A stretch of 64,000 bases of DNA from Streptomyces atratus (GCF_014648655.1 NZ_BMRN01000004.1:62001-126000); one strand, 5' to 3'; shown: positions 27,401 to 36,534, numbered from the stretch's first letter. A program made the numbers and translations. Notes: a model not told the origin generated them from the sequence alone.

Positions 27401-28708
27401 CGCATCGAGCGGCTCAACGAGGACGTCACGGACGCCACGGCCGCGCGTGAGCGCGCCGTCGCGGCGCTCCAGCGGTTCGTCTCGACCGGGCTGCTCGCCG
27501 TCGCCCTCCCCGACATCGTCGTACCGGATCACGGCGGCGGCACGTGGGCGGCGACCCCTGCCGTGAGCCTCGCCCGTGCCATCGAGTCCCGGCTCTCGTC
27601 CACCGACGATTCGGACGCGGCTTGGGAACGCGTTCAGAAGCGACTGAGCGAGGAGTTCGGCAGGCTGCAGGACGCGCTCTCCCGGCACGGTCACACCGCC
27701 ACGGCCCGTCCGAGCGAGGACGGCATGCGGGTCGACATCGTCTACCAGGGCCGGCAACGCGCCGTGCCCGAACTCGCCGAGGCCCTGGCCACGGAGGTCG
27801 CCGAACTGACCCGCATCCTGTCGGCGCACGAACGCGAGATCCTGGAGACCCATCTGATCACCGAGGTCGCCGGGACACTCCAGGAGCTGATCGGAGCCGC
27901 CGAACGCCAGGTGCGCGCCATGAACCAGGAACTGGAGGAGCGCCCGACCTCGACCGGAATGAAGCTGCGCCTGGTGTGGCGGGCCTCCCGCCGGGCCCCG
28001 CAGGGGCTGGCTCAGGCCCGGGAACGGCTGCGCCAGTCGGCCGACGCCTGGTCGCCGCAGGACAGGGCCGCAGTCGGCGTGTTTCTCCAGGAGCAGATCG
28101 CTCGCCGCCAGGCCGACGACAGCACGGGCAGTTGGCAGGAGGACCTCACCGCCGCCCTCGACTACCGGGCCTGGCACGAGTTCGGCGTCGAACGGCACCA
28201 GCACGGCAAGTGGGTGCCCGCCACCGGGCCCGCCTCCGGCGGCGAACGCGTCCTGGCGGCGTCCGTGCCCCTCTTCGCCGCCGCGTCCTCCCACTACGCG
28301 AGCGCGGGCGGCGCGCACGCCCCCCGGCTGGTCACCCTGGACGAGGCGTTTGCCGGAGTGGACGACGATTCCCGCGCCAAGTGTCTCGGCCTGCTGCGTG
28401 CCTTCGACCTCGACGTCGTCATGACCAGCGAACGGGAATGGGCCTGCTACCCGCAAGTGCCCGGCATCGCCATCGCACAGCTCTCCCGCGTCGACGACAT
28501 CGACGCCGTCCTGGTGACCCGCTGGGAATGGGACGGCAGCGACCGACGGCGCGGCACCGAGCCAGGCGTCACCCCGCGTGCGACGGCGGTTCCCCTCCAG
28601 GCCGATGGCTGCGAACGGGAGGGCGAAGACGCGGCGGGACCGATCGCCGGGACGGTGCGGACCGCTGGTGCGGAGGGCGTCGGAGAACAGGAGTCCCTGT
28701 GGACGTGA
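24473..28708 (+). CDS. jetC: Wadjet JetC-type SMC-like ATPase (TIGR02680-like)
   Basis: 1411 residues from GTG 24473, after AAGAAAG. SMC/MukB-like motor of the complex: Walker A RGNNGTGKSK (about 49-58), two long coiled-coil arms (about 230-620 and 740-1150) around a hinge-like globular domain, then signature ASGGERVL (near 1253) and Walker B PRLVTLDEAFAGVDDD (near 1285). It would extrude DNA loops and detect small circular plasmids. Overlaps flanking genes by 4 to 10 nt. The last 50 residues are a charged, non-conserved tail. Confidence 0.92.
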   Translation: MNRALTALPAPVLPSPAPGRWRPLRIGLVDLFHYDVEEFWFRDGRLLLRGNNGTGKSKVLALTLPFLLDGDLSARRVEPDGDPGKRMEWNLLLGGEHPHPERLGYTWIEFGRLDETTGEPHFRTLLCGLKAVAGRGIARHWFAVTDQRIGAGLDLLDATGTALSRDRLAEAVGSRGMVYDTAKTYRRAVDEALFGLGERRYGALVDLLIQLRQPQLSKRPNEAALSRALTEALAPMDQAVVADAAEAFRSLDEEKEELRAAREAEAASSGFLDHYRRYARIASRRRARLPRTEHARYEHIQRELLKAQGDREQAVTDRAEAQERAASLDERAARLSAQDAALRTGPEMRDARALDQAAADASRTAADLTRSEADRQTASQAHTRALGRLATATNRLTAARETLDDILGRVADSAAAARLDGPRTEGAPAAALRRAADEATASRRRAVGHVEDLAARAERAEETRRAVRLRADEADEEAVHSGELLTEAEEGVEEAGRVLVEAVREHLSGCVELRVAGLPGVLDAVQGWVSGLDGPHPARVAATGTHRAVASHLADQAAALAHREAATAERQRLVAQELTALETGGQRGPSAPYTRTPDARARGLGAPLWRLVDFRPHVTEAERAGLEAALEASGLLDAWVRPDGSAVAADGHDVLLDPLDLPGDGGLDHVLCPAVNHADVGAAAVGEQPVRRLLASIGLAGKNSDGPAQDVRETGGNRTWVATDGRFRVGALTGSWAKDSAQYVGEGAREQARRTRIGELHVEREALEAEREQLAEALRAVTGRREELDAELAAVPGDDDLRHAHARVTAAADALQRARARQRERAAELDRAADEADHTATELSETAAAMNLPTDREGLASVHQALADHTAHLAALWPALRERADAEHAVTGDQAETGRAELLVSELTERTTEAARRAASADEHLRTLRSTVGAAVAELQRRLEETAGAARVCESEQQRAQADIRDADRRASHAEGRIERLNEDVTDATAARERAVAALQRFVSTGLLAVALPDIVVPDHGGGTWAATPAVSLARAIESRLSSTDDSDAAWERVQKRLSEEFGRLQDALSRHGHTATARPSEDGMRVDIVYQGRQRAVPELAEALATEVAELTRILSAHEREILETHLITEVAGTLQELIGAAERQVRAMNQELEERPTSTGMKLRLVWRASRRAPQGLAQARERLRQSADAWSPQDRAAVGVFLQEQIARRQADDSTGSWQEDLTAALDYRAWHEFGVERHQHGKWVPATGPASGGERVLAASVPLFAAASSHYASAGGAHAPRLVTLDEAFAGVDDDSRAKCLGLLRAFDLDVVMTSEREWACYPQVPGIAIAQLSRVDDIDAVLVTRWEWDGSDRRRGTEPGVTPRATAVPLQADGCEREGEDAAGPIAGTVRTAGAEGVGEQESLWT

Positions 28709-30126
28709 ACCCTCCCGCTCGGCCGGCCGCTGCTGTACGAGCGCCCGGACCTCGGGCACCGGGGCATCGGGAGGGGCCGGCGGACGTTGTTGCGGCGGAG
28801 CAGCCCGGGACACCGCAGACCGAAGGACAGACCGGCCGGGCCGACGCCGAACGCCTCGGACGGCTGCTCGGAGGCCCCGGCCTCGCCTGGCTTCTGGAAC
28901 GCGTCCGTCAGCGGATGGCCGGCGGCCGGCCCCTCACCGGAGCGGTCACCCTGGCGCACCCCGACGAACCTCAGCGCCGAGCCGCTGAGCGCCTTCTGGG
29001 ACGTGCCCCGAGCGCGGGCCGCTCCCTGACGGTACGCCTCGACGCGGTGGACGCGATCCTGCGCCGCTCAGGTGCCGGCCCCGACGGCCTGGGGGCCGCG
29101 GTGGTGGCCCTGACCGGACCCGTCGCCGTGCACGCGGATGTACGCGGCCGAGAGGAACGGGCCTGGGAGGAGGCGTACGCCCCGTTCGGCGCCCTGGATT
29201 CCGGGCTCGCCGACTGGGCGGAACGGATCCGCAGGGACGGTGTCCTACGGCGGCTCGCGCGCACGCCGGAAGCCGCCGCCCCTCTGGTGAGCGCCGCTGT
29301 GCGGGTGCTGCGTGCGCTGCCCGCGGTTCCCCCGACGTCACGTGCGACGTTCGCGGCACGCCATCTCTCCGGTGCCCATGCCCTGGACGAGGGAACTCCG
29401 CTTGCGGCTCTCGTCCTGTCGGGGCTCCGGTCCCTCACGGGTTTTCCCGACGGCTCCGGTGCCGAGTGGCGACGGGAAGCCTGGGCATCGGCCGGATTGC
29501 TCAAGGACGATGTGTCATCGACCGTCCTGACCCTCAACCTGCGAGGTACACCGGCCCTCGACTGGATGGCCGAGGCGGGGGAGCCCACGGTCCTGACGCT
29601 GCGTTCGCTCACCCGCCACGCTCCGAGCAGCGTCCTCTCAGGGACAGGAGCCGTGCACGTGTGTGAGAACCCGGCCGTCCTGTCCGCCGCTGCCGACGCC
29701 TTCGGCCCGGCGTGCCCGCCCATGGTGTGCCTTCAGGGACAGCCCTCGGCGGCTGCGCTCACTCTGCTGCGCGGCCTGTCCGCGCAGGGAGCCGGACTTC
29801 TCTACCACGGTGACTTCGACTGGGGTGGGGTGCGCATCGCCACGGCGCTGGGGCGCGGTGCCCCGTGGCGGCCTTGGCGGTATGGAGCGGCCGACTACCG
29901 GGCGGCCGTGCCCAGGGTGACGGAGCCGCAGCAGTTGGCCGGCGCGTCCGCCGCGACTCCGTGGGATCCGGCCTTGACCGTTGCCCTCACCGAGTACGGA
30001 GTTCGTGTCGAAGAGGAGGCGGTGCTCGACGATCTGCTCTCGGACCTGGAAAAGCAGGCCCGTCGAGGCGCATCGCGAAATGCCGAGCGCTCCGCACCGA
30101 GCTTGCCGTGGAGTACGACCCGGTAG
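28699..30126 (+). CDS. jetD: Wadjet JetD-type Toprim nuclease (DUF3323-DUF2399, TIGR02679-like)
   Basis: 475 residues from GTG 28699 (GGAG 5 nt upstream; GTG 28705, in a GTGA overlap with the previous stop, is an alternative). The C-terminal Toprim-like nuclease domain keeps its acidic residues: E in VHVCENPAVLS (about 325) and the DxD-type pair in YHGDFDWGGVRIA (about 372-384). This subunit cleaves the DNA recognised by the SMC motor. The N-terminal part (about 50-250) corresponds to the DUF3323 region with the RRAAERLLGRAPS block. Completes an intact four-gene set, so the system looks functional. Confidence 0.88.
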   Translation: MDVNPPARPAAAVRAPGPRAPGHREGPADVVAAEQPGTPQTEGQTGRADAERLGRLLGGPGLAWLLERVRQRMAGGRPLTGAVTLAHPDEPQRRAAERLLGRAPSAGRSLTVRLDAVDAILRRSGAGPDGLGAAVVALTGPVAVHADVRGREERAWEEAYAPFGALDSGLADWAERIRRDGVLRRLARTPEAAAPLVSAAVRVLRALPAVPPTSRATFAARHLSGAHALDEGTPLAALVLSGLRSLTGFPDGSGAEWRREAWASAGLLKDDVSSTVLTLNLRGTPALDWMAEAGEPTVLTLRSLTRHAPSSVLSGTGAVHVCENPAVLSAAADAFGPACPPMVCLQGQPSAAALTLLRGLSAQGAGLLYHGDFDWGGVRIATALGRGAPWRPWRYGAADYRAAVPRVTEPQQLAGASAATPWDPALTVALTEYGVRVEEEAVLDDLLSDLEKQARRGASRNAERSAPSLPWSTTR

Positions 30127-30239
30127 GCGTCGGCCTCCTCGGCGGTCTGGCGGGAAGTCTCCGGCCACGGGTGCTGCCAGGTGTCACAGGAACAGGCCGC
30201 TGAGTCTTTCCCTGCCCCGGCCGGCTGCGGAGGAACAGA

Positions 30240-30465
30240 ACCCGGCGGCGGCCCGAGCCGGACACGGGCCTGGAGGCAGAGGGCGCGTACGGCCTCGGGG
30301 GCGCGGAGGTCGGACGCCAGGGGGACAGCGGTGCCACCGCTGCCGGTGATGTGGGTGGCGAGCTCGGCTGCGGCCTGCCCGCAGGGCGCCTGCGCCGGGA
30401 GACCGCGTCCACGCATCGGGGTGACGGGCTGGGACGTGCCCGCACCCACCCCGGCGACAGCAGAC
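30240..30465 (-). pseudogene. remnant of a short-chain dehydrogenase (SDR)
   Basis: One minus-strand frame reads ELATHITGSGGTAVPLASDL then APEAVRALCLQARVRLGP, which resembles the beta3-alpha3 part of an SDR protein just after the NAD(P) loop. Neither the glycine-rich loop nor the YxxxK site is present and flanking frames do not continue it. A short decayed fragment downstream of the Wadjet genes. Low certainty. Confidence 0.3.
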
Positions 30466-30537
30466 ATCCCGTTGTCACCGTGGTTCGGCCGCGATCAGCG
30501 GGAACCGAGGGACTTTGCTGCTGAGCGAGAGCGAACA

Positions 30538-30564
30538 GCCGCCGTTGCACTTTGCAACGGCGGC
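30538..30564 (-). terminator. hairpin downstream of DUF2945 gene
   Basis: GCCGCCGTTGCA (30538-30549) and TGCAACGGCGGC (30553-30564) form a perfect 12-bp stem with a 3-nt loop. It lies 17 nt past the stop of the minus-strand DUF2945 gene. It has no T-run, as is common in Streptomyces. Confidence 0.65.
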
Positions 30565-30581
30565 CGCGTCCAGACAAGCCG

Positions 30582-30758
30582 TTACGACAGCTCTCGCTCG
30601 ATCTGGCTTTCGTTGATCTTCTCTTCTCGCATGGTCTTCTCGTTCTGGACGGCGTAGCGGGTCTGCGCGCCGCTGCCCTCGGTCTGCCGGATCTCGCCCT
30701 GCTGCTTCTGGTTCTGCTGGTCCCGGTACTCGACGCGCTGTCCCTGGCGGTATGTCAT
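30582..30758 (-). CDS. DUF2945 (HVA1/TUDOR-like) small protein
   Basis: 58 residues from ATG 30758, with GGAGAT upstream. The short Tudor-like core is MTYRQGQRVEYRDQQNQ then KQQGEIRQTE and TRYAVQNEKT, matching the hypervirulence-associated HVA1 TUDOR (DUF2945) family found widely in soil bacteria. The C-terminus is charged (MREEKINESQIERELS). Cytoplasmic, biochemical role unknown. Followed by a strong hairpin, so monocistronic. Confidence 0.8.
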   Translation of the reverse strand: MTYRQGQRVEYRDQQNQKQQGEIRQTEGSGAQTRYAVQNEKTMREEKINESQIERELS

Positions 30759-30967
30759 GGAAATCTCCAAGTCTCGTGTGGGTTGACGGAGGGCCGACCC
30801 CGCTCGTTCGGCGAGGGGCGCGCCTCCTCGGCGCCTGCGACTATCGCTCGGCGTCCTCTGACAGCCCACCCCCACGTCCGCGCTACAGCAACCACTGTGA
30901 GGCGAATGGGGTATGGCTCGTCCCGGCCGAGGCCGCGCCAGTGGTGATCGACTTTCGGTGACAGCGG

Positions 30968-31235
30968 TCAAGAAATGCTGATGCGGGACGGTCGAGCTTC
31001 GAGGCCATCGAGGATGGCCTCCACTCCGAATGCAAACCTCCGCGTTGACCATCTCGGTGAGGTCGCCGTCCTGGTGGCCGACCTCGCGCTGCCGGCGCTC
31101 GGGATCCGGTTGCAGGACGCCGCGGTGACCACCAGCCTGCCGCCCGGTGTTCCGACCGAGATGGACGCCGCGACCCGGATGCGGCAGGAGCTCCCACCTG
31201 CCGCTGCCGAGTCGGGTGACGGGGCCGCTGCCTGA
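30968..31235 (-). pseudogene. remnant of a TetR-family regulator C-terminus
   Basis: On the minus strand one frame has VGHQDGDLTEMVNAE and, after a one-base shift near 31040, another has FAFGVEAILDGLEARPSR then a stop at about 30968. Together these look like the last helices of a TetR ligand-binding domain. No helix-turn-helix is found upstream. It lies in a 670-nt stretch (30759-31424) without other genes. Confidence 0.4.
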
Positions 31236-31426
31236 CTGGCCTCCGGGTGGATCCCCCGTCCGTAGCGGCACCGTGGCCCCGCCGGCCGTGACCGCACGGA
31301 CGGACTCCGTCGCCATGTCCCTCGTCCCGTTCGTGCTGCGAGGTGTCACCGATGCCGGGTCGCCATTCCCCGAGCGCGCCCTGCCGCAATGACAGCGATA
31401 GTTAGTTGCCGTGCTAGGAACGGCGT

Positions 31427-32101
31427 GTGGCCGATATGCGGATTGACGTGGTGATTGCTGATGACCAGCAGCTGGTGCGGGCTGGTTTCCGCCTGATTCT
31501 GGAGGCGCAGCCGGGCATCGACGTGGTCGGCGAAGCCGCGGACGGTGTGGAGTGCGTTGATCTGGCACGTCGGTTGCGCCCCCAGGTGGTGCTGGCGGAC
31601 ATCCGGATGCCTCGGCTCGACGGACTGGAGGTGACCCGGCAGCTGGCCGGACCCGGGGTGGCTGATCCGATGAACGTAGTGGTGATCACGACGTTCGATC
31701 AGGACGACTATGTGCGCACCGCGCTGCGGAATGGCGCGTGCGGGTTCTTGCTGAAGGACGCCACGCCGGCATTGCTGGTGGAAGCGGTGCACGCGGCTGC
31801 CCGGGGGGATGCGCTGGTGTCGCCGGCGGTGACGGTGAGGTTGCTGAAGCGACTGGAGCAGGCCGAGCTCGGCACAGCATCCGGCGGTGCTGAGGCCTTC
31901 GGGCTGAGCGGACGGGAGCTGGATATCGTCCGCCTGGTCGCGGTGGGCCGTACCAACCAGGAGATCTGCGGTGAGCTGTTTCTGTCGCTGTCGACGGTCA
32001 AGACCTACCTGAGCCGTATCCAGGCCAAGCTGCAGGCCCGCAACCGAGTGGAGGTCGCGGCGTGGGCGTGGGAGCACGGGGCGGTCCGGCCGGGCAGATG
32101 A
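31427..32101 (+). CDS. NarL/LuxR-family response regulator
   Basis: 224 residues from GTG 31427, after TAGGAA. Receiver domain (5-125) with the phosphorylation aspartate in VVLADIRMPRLDG, acidic pocket VVIADDQQ and lysine in GFLLKDA. LuxR helix-turn-helix near 165-215 (LSGRELDIVRLVAVGRTNQE and LSLSTVKTYLSRIQAKL). Cytoplasmic DNA-binding partner of the histidine kinase that is convergent at 32105. The two genes are tail to tail and 3 nt apart rather than in one operon. Targets unknown. Confidence 0.9.
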   Translation: MADMRIDVVIADDQQLVRAGFRLILEAQPGIDVVGEAADGVECVDLARRLRPQVVLADIRMPRLDGLEVTRQLAGPGVADPMNVVVITTFDQDDYVRTALRNGACGFLLKDATPALLVEAVHAAARGDALVSPAVTVRLLKRLEQAELGTASGGAEAFGLSGRELDIVRLVAVGRTNQEICGELFLSLSTVKTYLSRIQAKLQARNRVEVAAWAWEHGAVRPGR

Positions 32102-32104
32102 GCA

Positions 32105-33361
32105 TCAGCCCCGGTCGGACGGTCGGTGGGTGCCGGGCGGATGAAAGGCGCCCTGGCCGGGGGCTGATGTGGGCAACGGCAAGGCTGCTTCGACCTCCCA
32201 CCCGCCGTCGGGCAGGGGGCCGGAGCGGAAGGTTCCGTCGAGTGCTTCGATACGTTCGCGCAGGCCGATCAGTCCGAAGCCGCCGTGTCCGCCGGCGGGG
32301 GACGGCGTGCGCTTGGGGGCGGCGGTATTGGTGACCCTCACCCACAGCCAGGTGTCGTCGGCGTCGAGGCGTACACCGGCCTGGGCTCCGGGGGCATGGC
32401 GGCGGATGTTGGTGAGCGCCTCCTGCACGACACGGTAGACGGAGATCTCCACTTCGGGGCTGAGATGGGCGGTGCGTGCCGCAGCGGTTGCCTCCAGCCG
32501 TGCGGCGCAGGGTGAGGCGCCGGCGGCCGCGGGCGCGGAGTGGCTCGCAGTCAGCTCGGAGAGTTCGCTCAGCAGATCGCCTGGGCGCAGCGCGGTGTGG
32601 TTGTCCTCTCTCAGTACGCGCACGAGGCGGCGCATGGACTCCAGTGTCTCGGTCCCGGCCTGGGCGATGTTCCGCAGGATCGGCTCGACCTTGTCGGGCG
32701 CGGTGGGGTAGACGGCCGTCGCGGCGTGGGCCTGGACGATGATGCCGGTCATGTGGTGGGCGATCAGGTCGTGCAGGTCGCGGGCGAGCGCCAGACGCTC
32801 GGCCTGCCGGACATCGGTGATGGCCCGGCGGCGGCGGGCTTCCTGGGCGCGCATGGCACAGCCGAGGGTGATGGCTACGGCGAGCGCGACGGTCAGGACG
32901 TAGCCGCCCCCCACGATTGCCGACCATGAGCCCCTGCGCACGGGCAGCGTCAGGACGGCGAAACTCAGGGCGGCCGCTGAGGCGGCTGCTGTGGCTGTGC
33001 GCGGGGTCTGGGCTGTGGTGCGGAGGACCAGAACGACCAACCCGGCGCTTTCCAGTGCGCCCCAGGATGAACCGTGCTGGGGCGCGGCGATGCTGACGCA
33101 GCTCAGTGCCAGCGACATCACCACGACCACCCAGATGCGCCGCAGCAACGGGGGCGAGAAGCGTGTCTCCAAGGCGGCGAGCGTTGCGACAGGGCCGGTG
33201 ACCAGGATCGGCAGCCAGTTGGTGGCGGTGTGGAACGGATCGGGGCTGCGAGCCAGCAGAACGATGTCCGCCAGCCATGTCAGGGCGAACGCGAGCAGAC
33301 CGCAGACGGTGATGAGGCGCTTAACAGCCGGAGTAAACGGAAGGTGCCAGTCCACGCCCAC
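32105..33361 (-). CDS. NarL-type sensor histidine kinase
   Basis: 418 residues from ATG 33361. Five or six membrane segments (about 15-165) are followed by a HisKA_3 dimerisation/phosphoacceptor motif ALARDLHDLIAHHMTGI (His in RDLHD) and a HATPase domain (YRVVQEALTNIRRHAPGA N-box, GFGLIGLRERI G-box). The short periplasmic loops leave little room for a ligand, so an intramembrane or stress cue is likely. It pairs with the response regulator encoded convergently. Confidence 0.9.
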   Translation of the reverse strand: MGVDWHLPFTPAVKRLITVCGLLAFALTWLADIVLLARSPDPFHTATNWLPILVTGPVATLAALETRFSPPLLRRIWVVVVMSLALSCVSIAAPQHGSSWGALESAGLVVLVLRTTAQTPRTATAAASAAALSFAVLTLPVRRGSWSAIVGGGYVLTVALAVAITLGCAMRAQEARRRRAITDVRQAERLALARDLHDLIAHHMTGIIVQAHAATAVYPTAPDKVEPILRNIAQAGTETLESMRRLVRVLREDNHTALRPGDLLSELSELTASHSAPAAAGASPCAARLEATAAARTAHLSPEVEISVYRVVQEALTNIRRHAPGAQAGVRLDADDTWLWVRVTNTAAPKRTPSPAGGHGGFGLIGLRERIEALDGTFRSGPLPDGGWEVEAALPLPTSAPGQGAFHPPGTHRPSDRG

Positions 33362-33769
33362 CAGCGTAGGGACCGGTCCGGATTGCGGTGTCGGCCGAAT
33401 GACCGACAGACCGGCGCCAGGACGGTACGTACGGCTGACAGGGATGGACGGCTGAGCGGGCCAGCATGGTGATCACCGGCGACCGGCCCCTCCCCCGAGA
33501 CCGGTCGCCGGTACATGTCGGCGCCGTCGACGGTGACGGCGCACACTCCCAGCGGCGCGGGGTCGTGCGTGCGGCCGGCCCTGAGTTTCATGGGGCGGGC
33601 GGCGCCGCTGAGCGTCCGGCCCATGTCACGTGCGGCGACAGAGCCGGACGGCGTACCGATGCCCGTGGGGACGGGGGCCGGTATGCGCCGCGGCCCCGTT
33701 GCATGCACCCCGGCGGGGCCGCGGTATCCCCCGCACCTTTGGAAATCCAGGATCGGAAGTGCTGAGCGA
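33362..33769. other. non-coding stretch before SDR remnant
   Basis: About 400 nt without a supported gene. It carries the promoter region of the histidine kinase gene and probably decayed sequence; no repeat or terminator was clear. Confidence 0.35.
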
Positions 33770-34126
33770 TGAGTGACGACGTGCAGTGGCGCGGCCCATG
33801 TCTGCGCCGAGCTCGCCGGCCATCTGCGCATCCAGGGCGTCGGCCGGACCTGGGGGCAGCGTGGGGCCGGCATCAACACCGCCGGCCCCGGCATCATCTC
33901 CACGCCGATGGGTCAGGGCGAACTCAACGGCGCGACAGGCGCGGCGATGCGGATCGTGAGCGAAATCTCCCCCGTGACGCGCCTGAGCACGCCGGAGGAC
34001 ATTCCCGCTGCGGCGGAGTTCCTGCTCAGCGCTTGCCGCCGGGGTCATCACCGGCACCCATCTCCTCATTGACGGCGGCGCCACCGCCGTCACCCACCGG
34101 ACTTGCCGGGCCCGGGCGGTAATCCG
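33770..34126 (+). pseudogene. C-terminal remnant of a short-chain dehydrogenase (SDR)
   Basis: The plus strand reads GQRGAGINTAGPGIISTPMG then TRLSTPEDIPAAAEFLLSA, and after a frameshift near 34035 AAGVITGTHLLIDGGATAVT. These are the last third of a classical SDR (N[ST]xxPG motif and the C-terminal GxxLxxDGG). The Rossmann half with TGxxxGxG and the YxxxK active site are missing. A decayed gene directly upstream of the MMPL exporter. Confidence 0.6.
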
Positions 34127-34263
34127 CGGTCCGGCCGCGCACGGCCGGAGCCATCCGGGGCCCGTGCCATCGCCCGTGCAGTCAGCACTTCTGTACTCGT
34201 ACCGCGCTGTGCGGACGGCGCCTGTCCCTCGATCAAGCACCTTCCTTACGGAGTCTCACACTC

Positions 34264-36492
34264 ATGGCTACTTTCCTGCACAGGATCGGCCGGCTCGCCT
34301 TCCGGCGGCGCTGGCTGGTCGTTCTCCTGTGGGCTGTCGTCCTCGGCGCCGTGGGCGGCGCCGCCGCCGGCAGTACGGGCTCTGCCGGTTCAAGCATCAC
34401 CCTGCCCGGTACGGAGGCCCAGCGCGCGTTCGACCTCCTCGGCGAAAAGTTCCCGGCAGCCAACGCCGACGGCGCAGGTGCCAACGTCGTCCTGCGCGCC
34501 CCCGACGGTCAGAAGATCAGCGGCGCCGACCCCCGGGCTGCTGTGGAAGCGACCCTGAAGGACCTCAAGGATTCCTCGCCGCGCGTCGGCCAGGTCAGCG
34601 ATCCCTTCGCGGCCAAGACGGTCAGCGCGGACGGCACCACCGCCTACGCCCAGGTCACGTACACCGTCAAGGGCACCGACCTGACCGACGCCGATCACAC
34701 CGGCATCGACGACGCCCTTGCCGACGGCCGTGACCGAGGACTGACGATCGAGGCGTCGGGGGACGCGCTGGCCGCGCCCGAGGGGAGCGCCTCCGCCGAA
34801 GCCATCGGCTTCGCCCTTGCCGCCGTCATCCTGGTCATGACCTTCGGTTCTCTGATCGCCGCGGGCCTCCCCCTGCTCATCGCCGTCGTGGGGGTCGGCG
34901 TGAGCATCGCGGCCATCAAGGCTCTCAGCGCGACGTTCGACCTCAACAGCAACACCTCCGCACTGGCGACGATGCTGGGCATTGCCGTCGGCATCGACTA
35001 CGCCCTGTTCATCGTCTCCCGATACCGTTCCGAACGTGCCGCCGGATACGACGCGGGGGAGGCCGCCGCGCGTGCGAACGGCACGGCCGGCTCCGCCGTC
35101 GTCTTCGCGGGCCTGACCGTGGTCATCGCCCTCGCGGGCCTGGCCGTGGTCAACCTGCCCATCCTCACCGCGATGGGGCTCGCCGCCGGCGGCGCCGTCG
35201 TCATTGCTGTACTCGTGGCCGTCACCCTCGTGCCCGCACTGCTGGCATTCGCCCCCGAGCGGGTACGGGGCAAGGCACGCAAGCAGACCGCCCGGGAGAC
35301 GCCCGTGGCCAAGTCGGCCAAAGCGACGCCGGGGCAGCGATGGATCGCATACGTCCTGCGCAAGCCGGTGAAGATCCTGATGCTCGCGGTGGTCGCCCTC
35401 GGTGCCCTCGCCCTGCCTGCCACGCAGCTGCAGCTCGGACTGCCGGACGACGGTTCCAAAGCCACCTCCTCCACACAGCGCAAGGCCTACGACATGCTGG
35501 CCGAGTCGTTCGGCCCAGGCTTCAACGGTCCGCTGACCGTGACCGTCGACGACGAAGCCCCCGGTACCGCCCGCAGCACCGCAGCTGACATGGGCAAGGC
35601 CATCGCAGACCTGCCGGACGTGGCGACCGTGGCACCCGCCGTCTTCAACCAGGCCGGTGACACCGCCATCATCAACGTCATCCCCGAGAGCGGACCGAGC
35701 AGCGATTCCACCAAGGATCTGGTCGCCGACATCCGCTCGCTGGCCGCCGACACGGAGTCGGCCTCCGGGGCCCGCGCCATGGTCACTGGCACCACCGCGC
35801 TCAACATCGACATATCCGACAAGTTCAGCGCTGCGATCACGCCCTATCTCGCCCTCGTCGTCGGCTTGGCCGTCCTCGTGCTGATCCTGGTCTTCCGCTC
35901 GGTCCTCGTGCCGCTCAAGGCCGCACTCGGCTTCCTGCTGTCGGTGCTGGCCGCCCTCGGCGCCCTCGTCGCGGTCTTCCAGTGGGGCTGGCTCAAGGAC
36001 CTGGTCGGCCTCGACCAGACCGGCCCGATCATGAGCCTGATGCCGATCCTCATGGTGGGCATAGTGTTCGGACTGGCCATGGACTACCAGGTGTTCCTGG
36101 TGACCCGTATGCGCGAGGCGTACGTCAACGGCGCGGATGCCCGCACGGCGATCGAGTCCGGTTTCCGGCACAGCGCGAAGGTCGTCACGGCCGCAGCTCT
36201 CATCATGATCGCCGTATTCGCCGGCTTTGTCGGTTCGCAGGACGCCATGCTCAAGTCGATGGGCTTCGGCCTCGCGATCGCGGTCTTCTTCGACGCCTTC
36301 ATCGTCCGCATGACCGTCGTGCCCGCAGCGCTTGCCCTGCTCGGCAAGCGCGCCTGGTCCCTGCCCGGCTGGATCGACCGCATCCTGCCCAACGTCGACA
36401 TCGAAGGCGAAAAGCTCACCCAACGCGCACCGGACAAGCAGCACAAGGACGAGGACGAGGACAAGCTCCCGCAGTACAGCAGCAGCCACTGA
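34264..36492 (+). CDS. MMPL-family RND transporter
   Basis: 742 residues from ATG 34264, with GGAG about 12 nt upstream. Two repeats, each one membrane segment, a large outside domain and five further segments, as in MMPL (RND) exporters of lipids, siderophores or drugs. The signature GIDYALFIVSRYR (about 244-256) and its twin AMDYQVFLVTRMRE (about 604-617) carry the proton-relay Asp-Tyr pairs. The cytoplasmic tail is short and acidic. No regulator gene is intact nearby (the TetR-like and SDR remnants upstream are broken). Substrate unknown. A strong terminator follows. Confidence 0.92.
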   Translation: MATFLHRIGRLAFRRRWLVVLLWAVVLGAVGGAAAGSTGSAGSSITLPGTEAQRAFDLLGEKFPAANADGAGANVVLRAPDGQKISGADPRAAVEATLKDLKDSSPRVGQVSDPFAAKTVSADGTTAYAQVTYTVKGTDLTDADHTGIDDALADGRDRGLTIEASGDALAAPEGSASAEAIGFALAAVILVMTFGSLIAAGLPLLIAVVGVGVSIAAIKALSATFDLNSNTSALATMLGIAVGIDYALFIVSRYRSERAAGYDAGEAAARANGTAGSAVVFAGLTVVIALAGLAVVNLPILTAMGLAAGGAVVIAVLVAVTLVPALLAFAPERVRGKARKQTARETPVAKSAKATPGQRWIAYVLRKPVKILMLAVVALGALALPATQLQLGLPDDGSKATSSTQRKAYDMLAESFGPGFNGPLTVTVDDEAPGTARSTAADMGKAIADLPDVATVAPAVFNQAGDTAIINVIPESGPSSDSTKDLVADIRSLAADTESASGARAMVTGTTALNIDISDKFSAAITPYLALVVGLAVLVLILVFRSVLVPLKAALGFLLSVLAALGALVAVFQWGWLKDLVGLDQTGPIMSLMPILMVGIVFGLAMDYQVFLVTRMREAYVNGADARTAIESGFRHSAKVVTAAALIMIAVFAGFVGSQDAMLKSMGFGLAIAVFFDAFIVRMTVVPAALALLGKRAWSLPGWIDRILPNVDIEGEKLTQRAPDKQHKDEDEDKLPQYSSSH

Positions 36493-36502
36493 CCGGAAGC
36501 CC

Positions 36503-36534
36503 TGGGGTGCAGCACGCCCGTGTGCTGCACCCCA
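36503..36534 (+). terminator. terminator after MMPL gene
   Basis: TGGGGTGCAGCAC (36503-36515) pairs perfectly with GTGCTGCACCCCA (36522-36534) around a 6-nt loop, 10 nt past the stop codon. Confidence 0.8.

Noticed and set aside
23999..28813. Long minus-strand open frame opposite the Wadjet SMC gene
   Set aside because: It is the usual antisense frame of a GC-rich gene: Arg/Gly/Pro-rich, no domain, and the sense strand has clear Walker and signature motifs.
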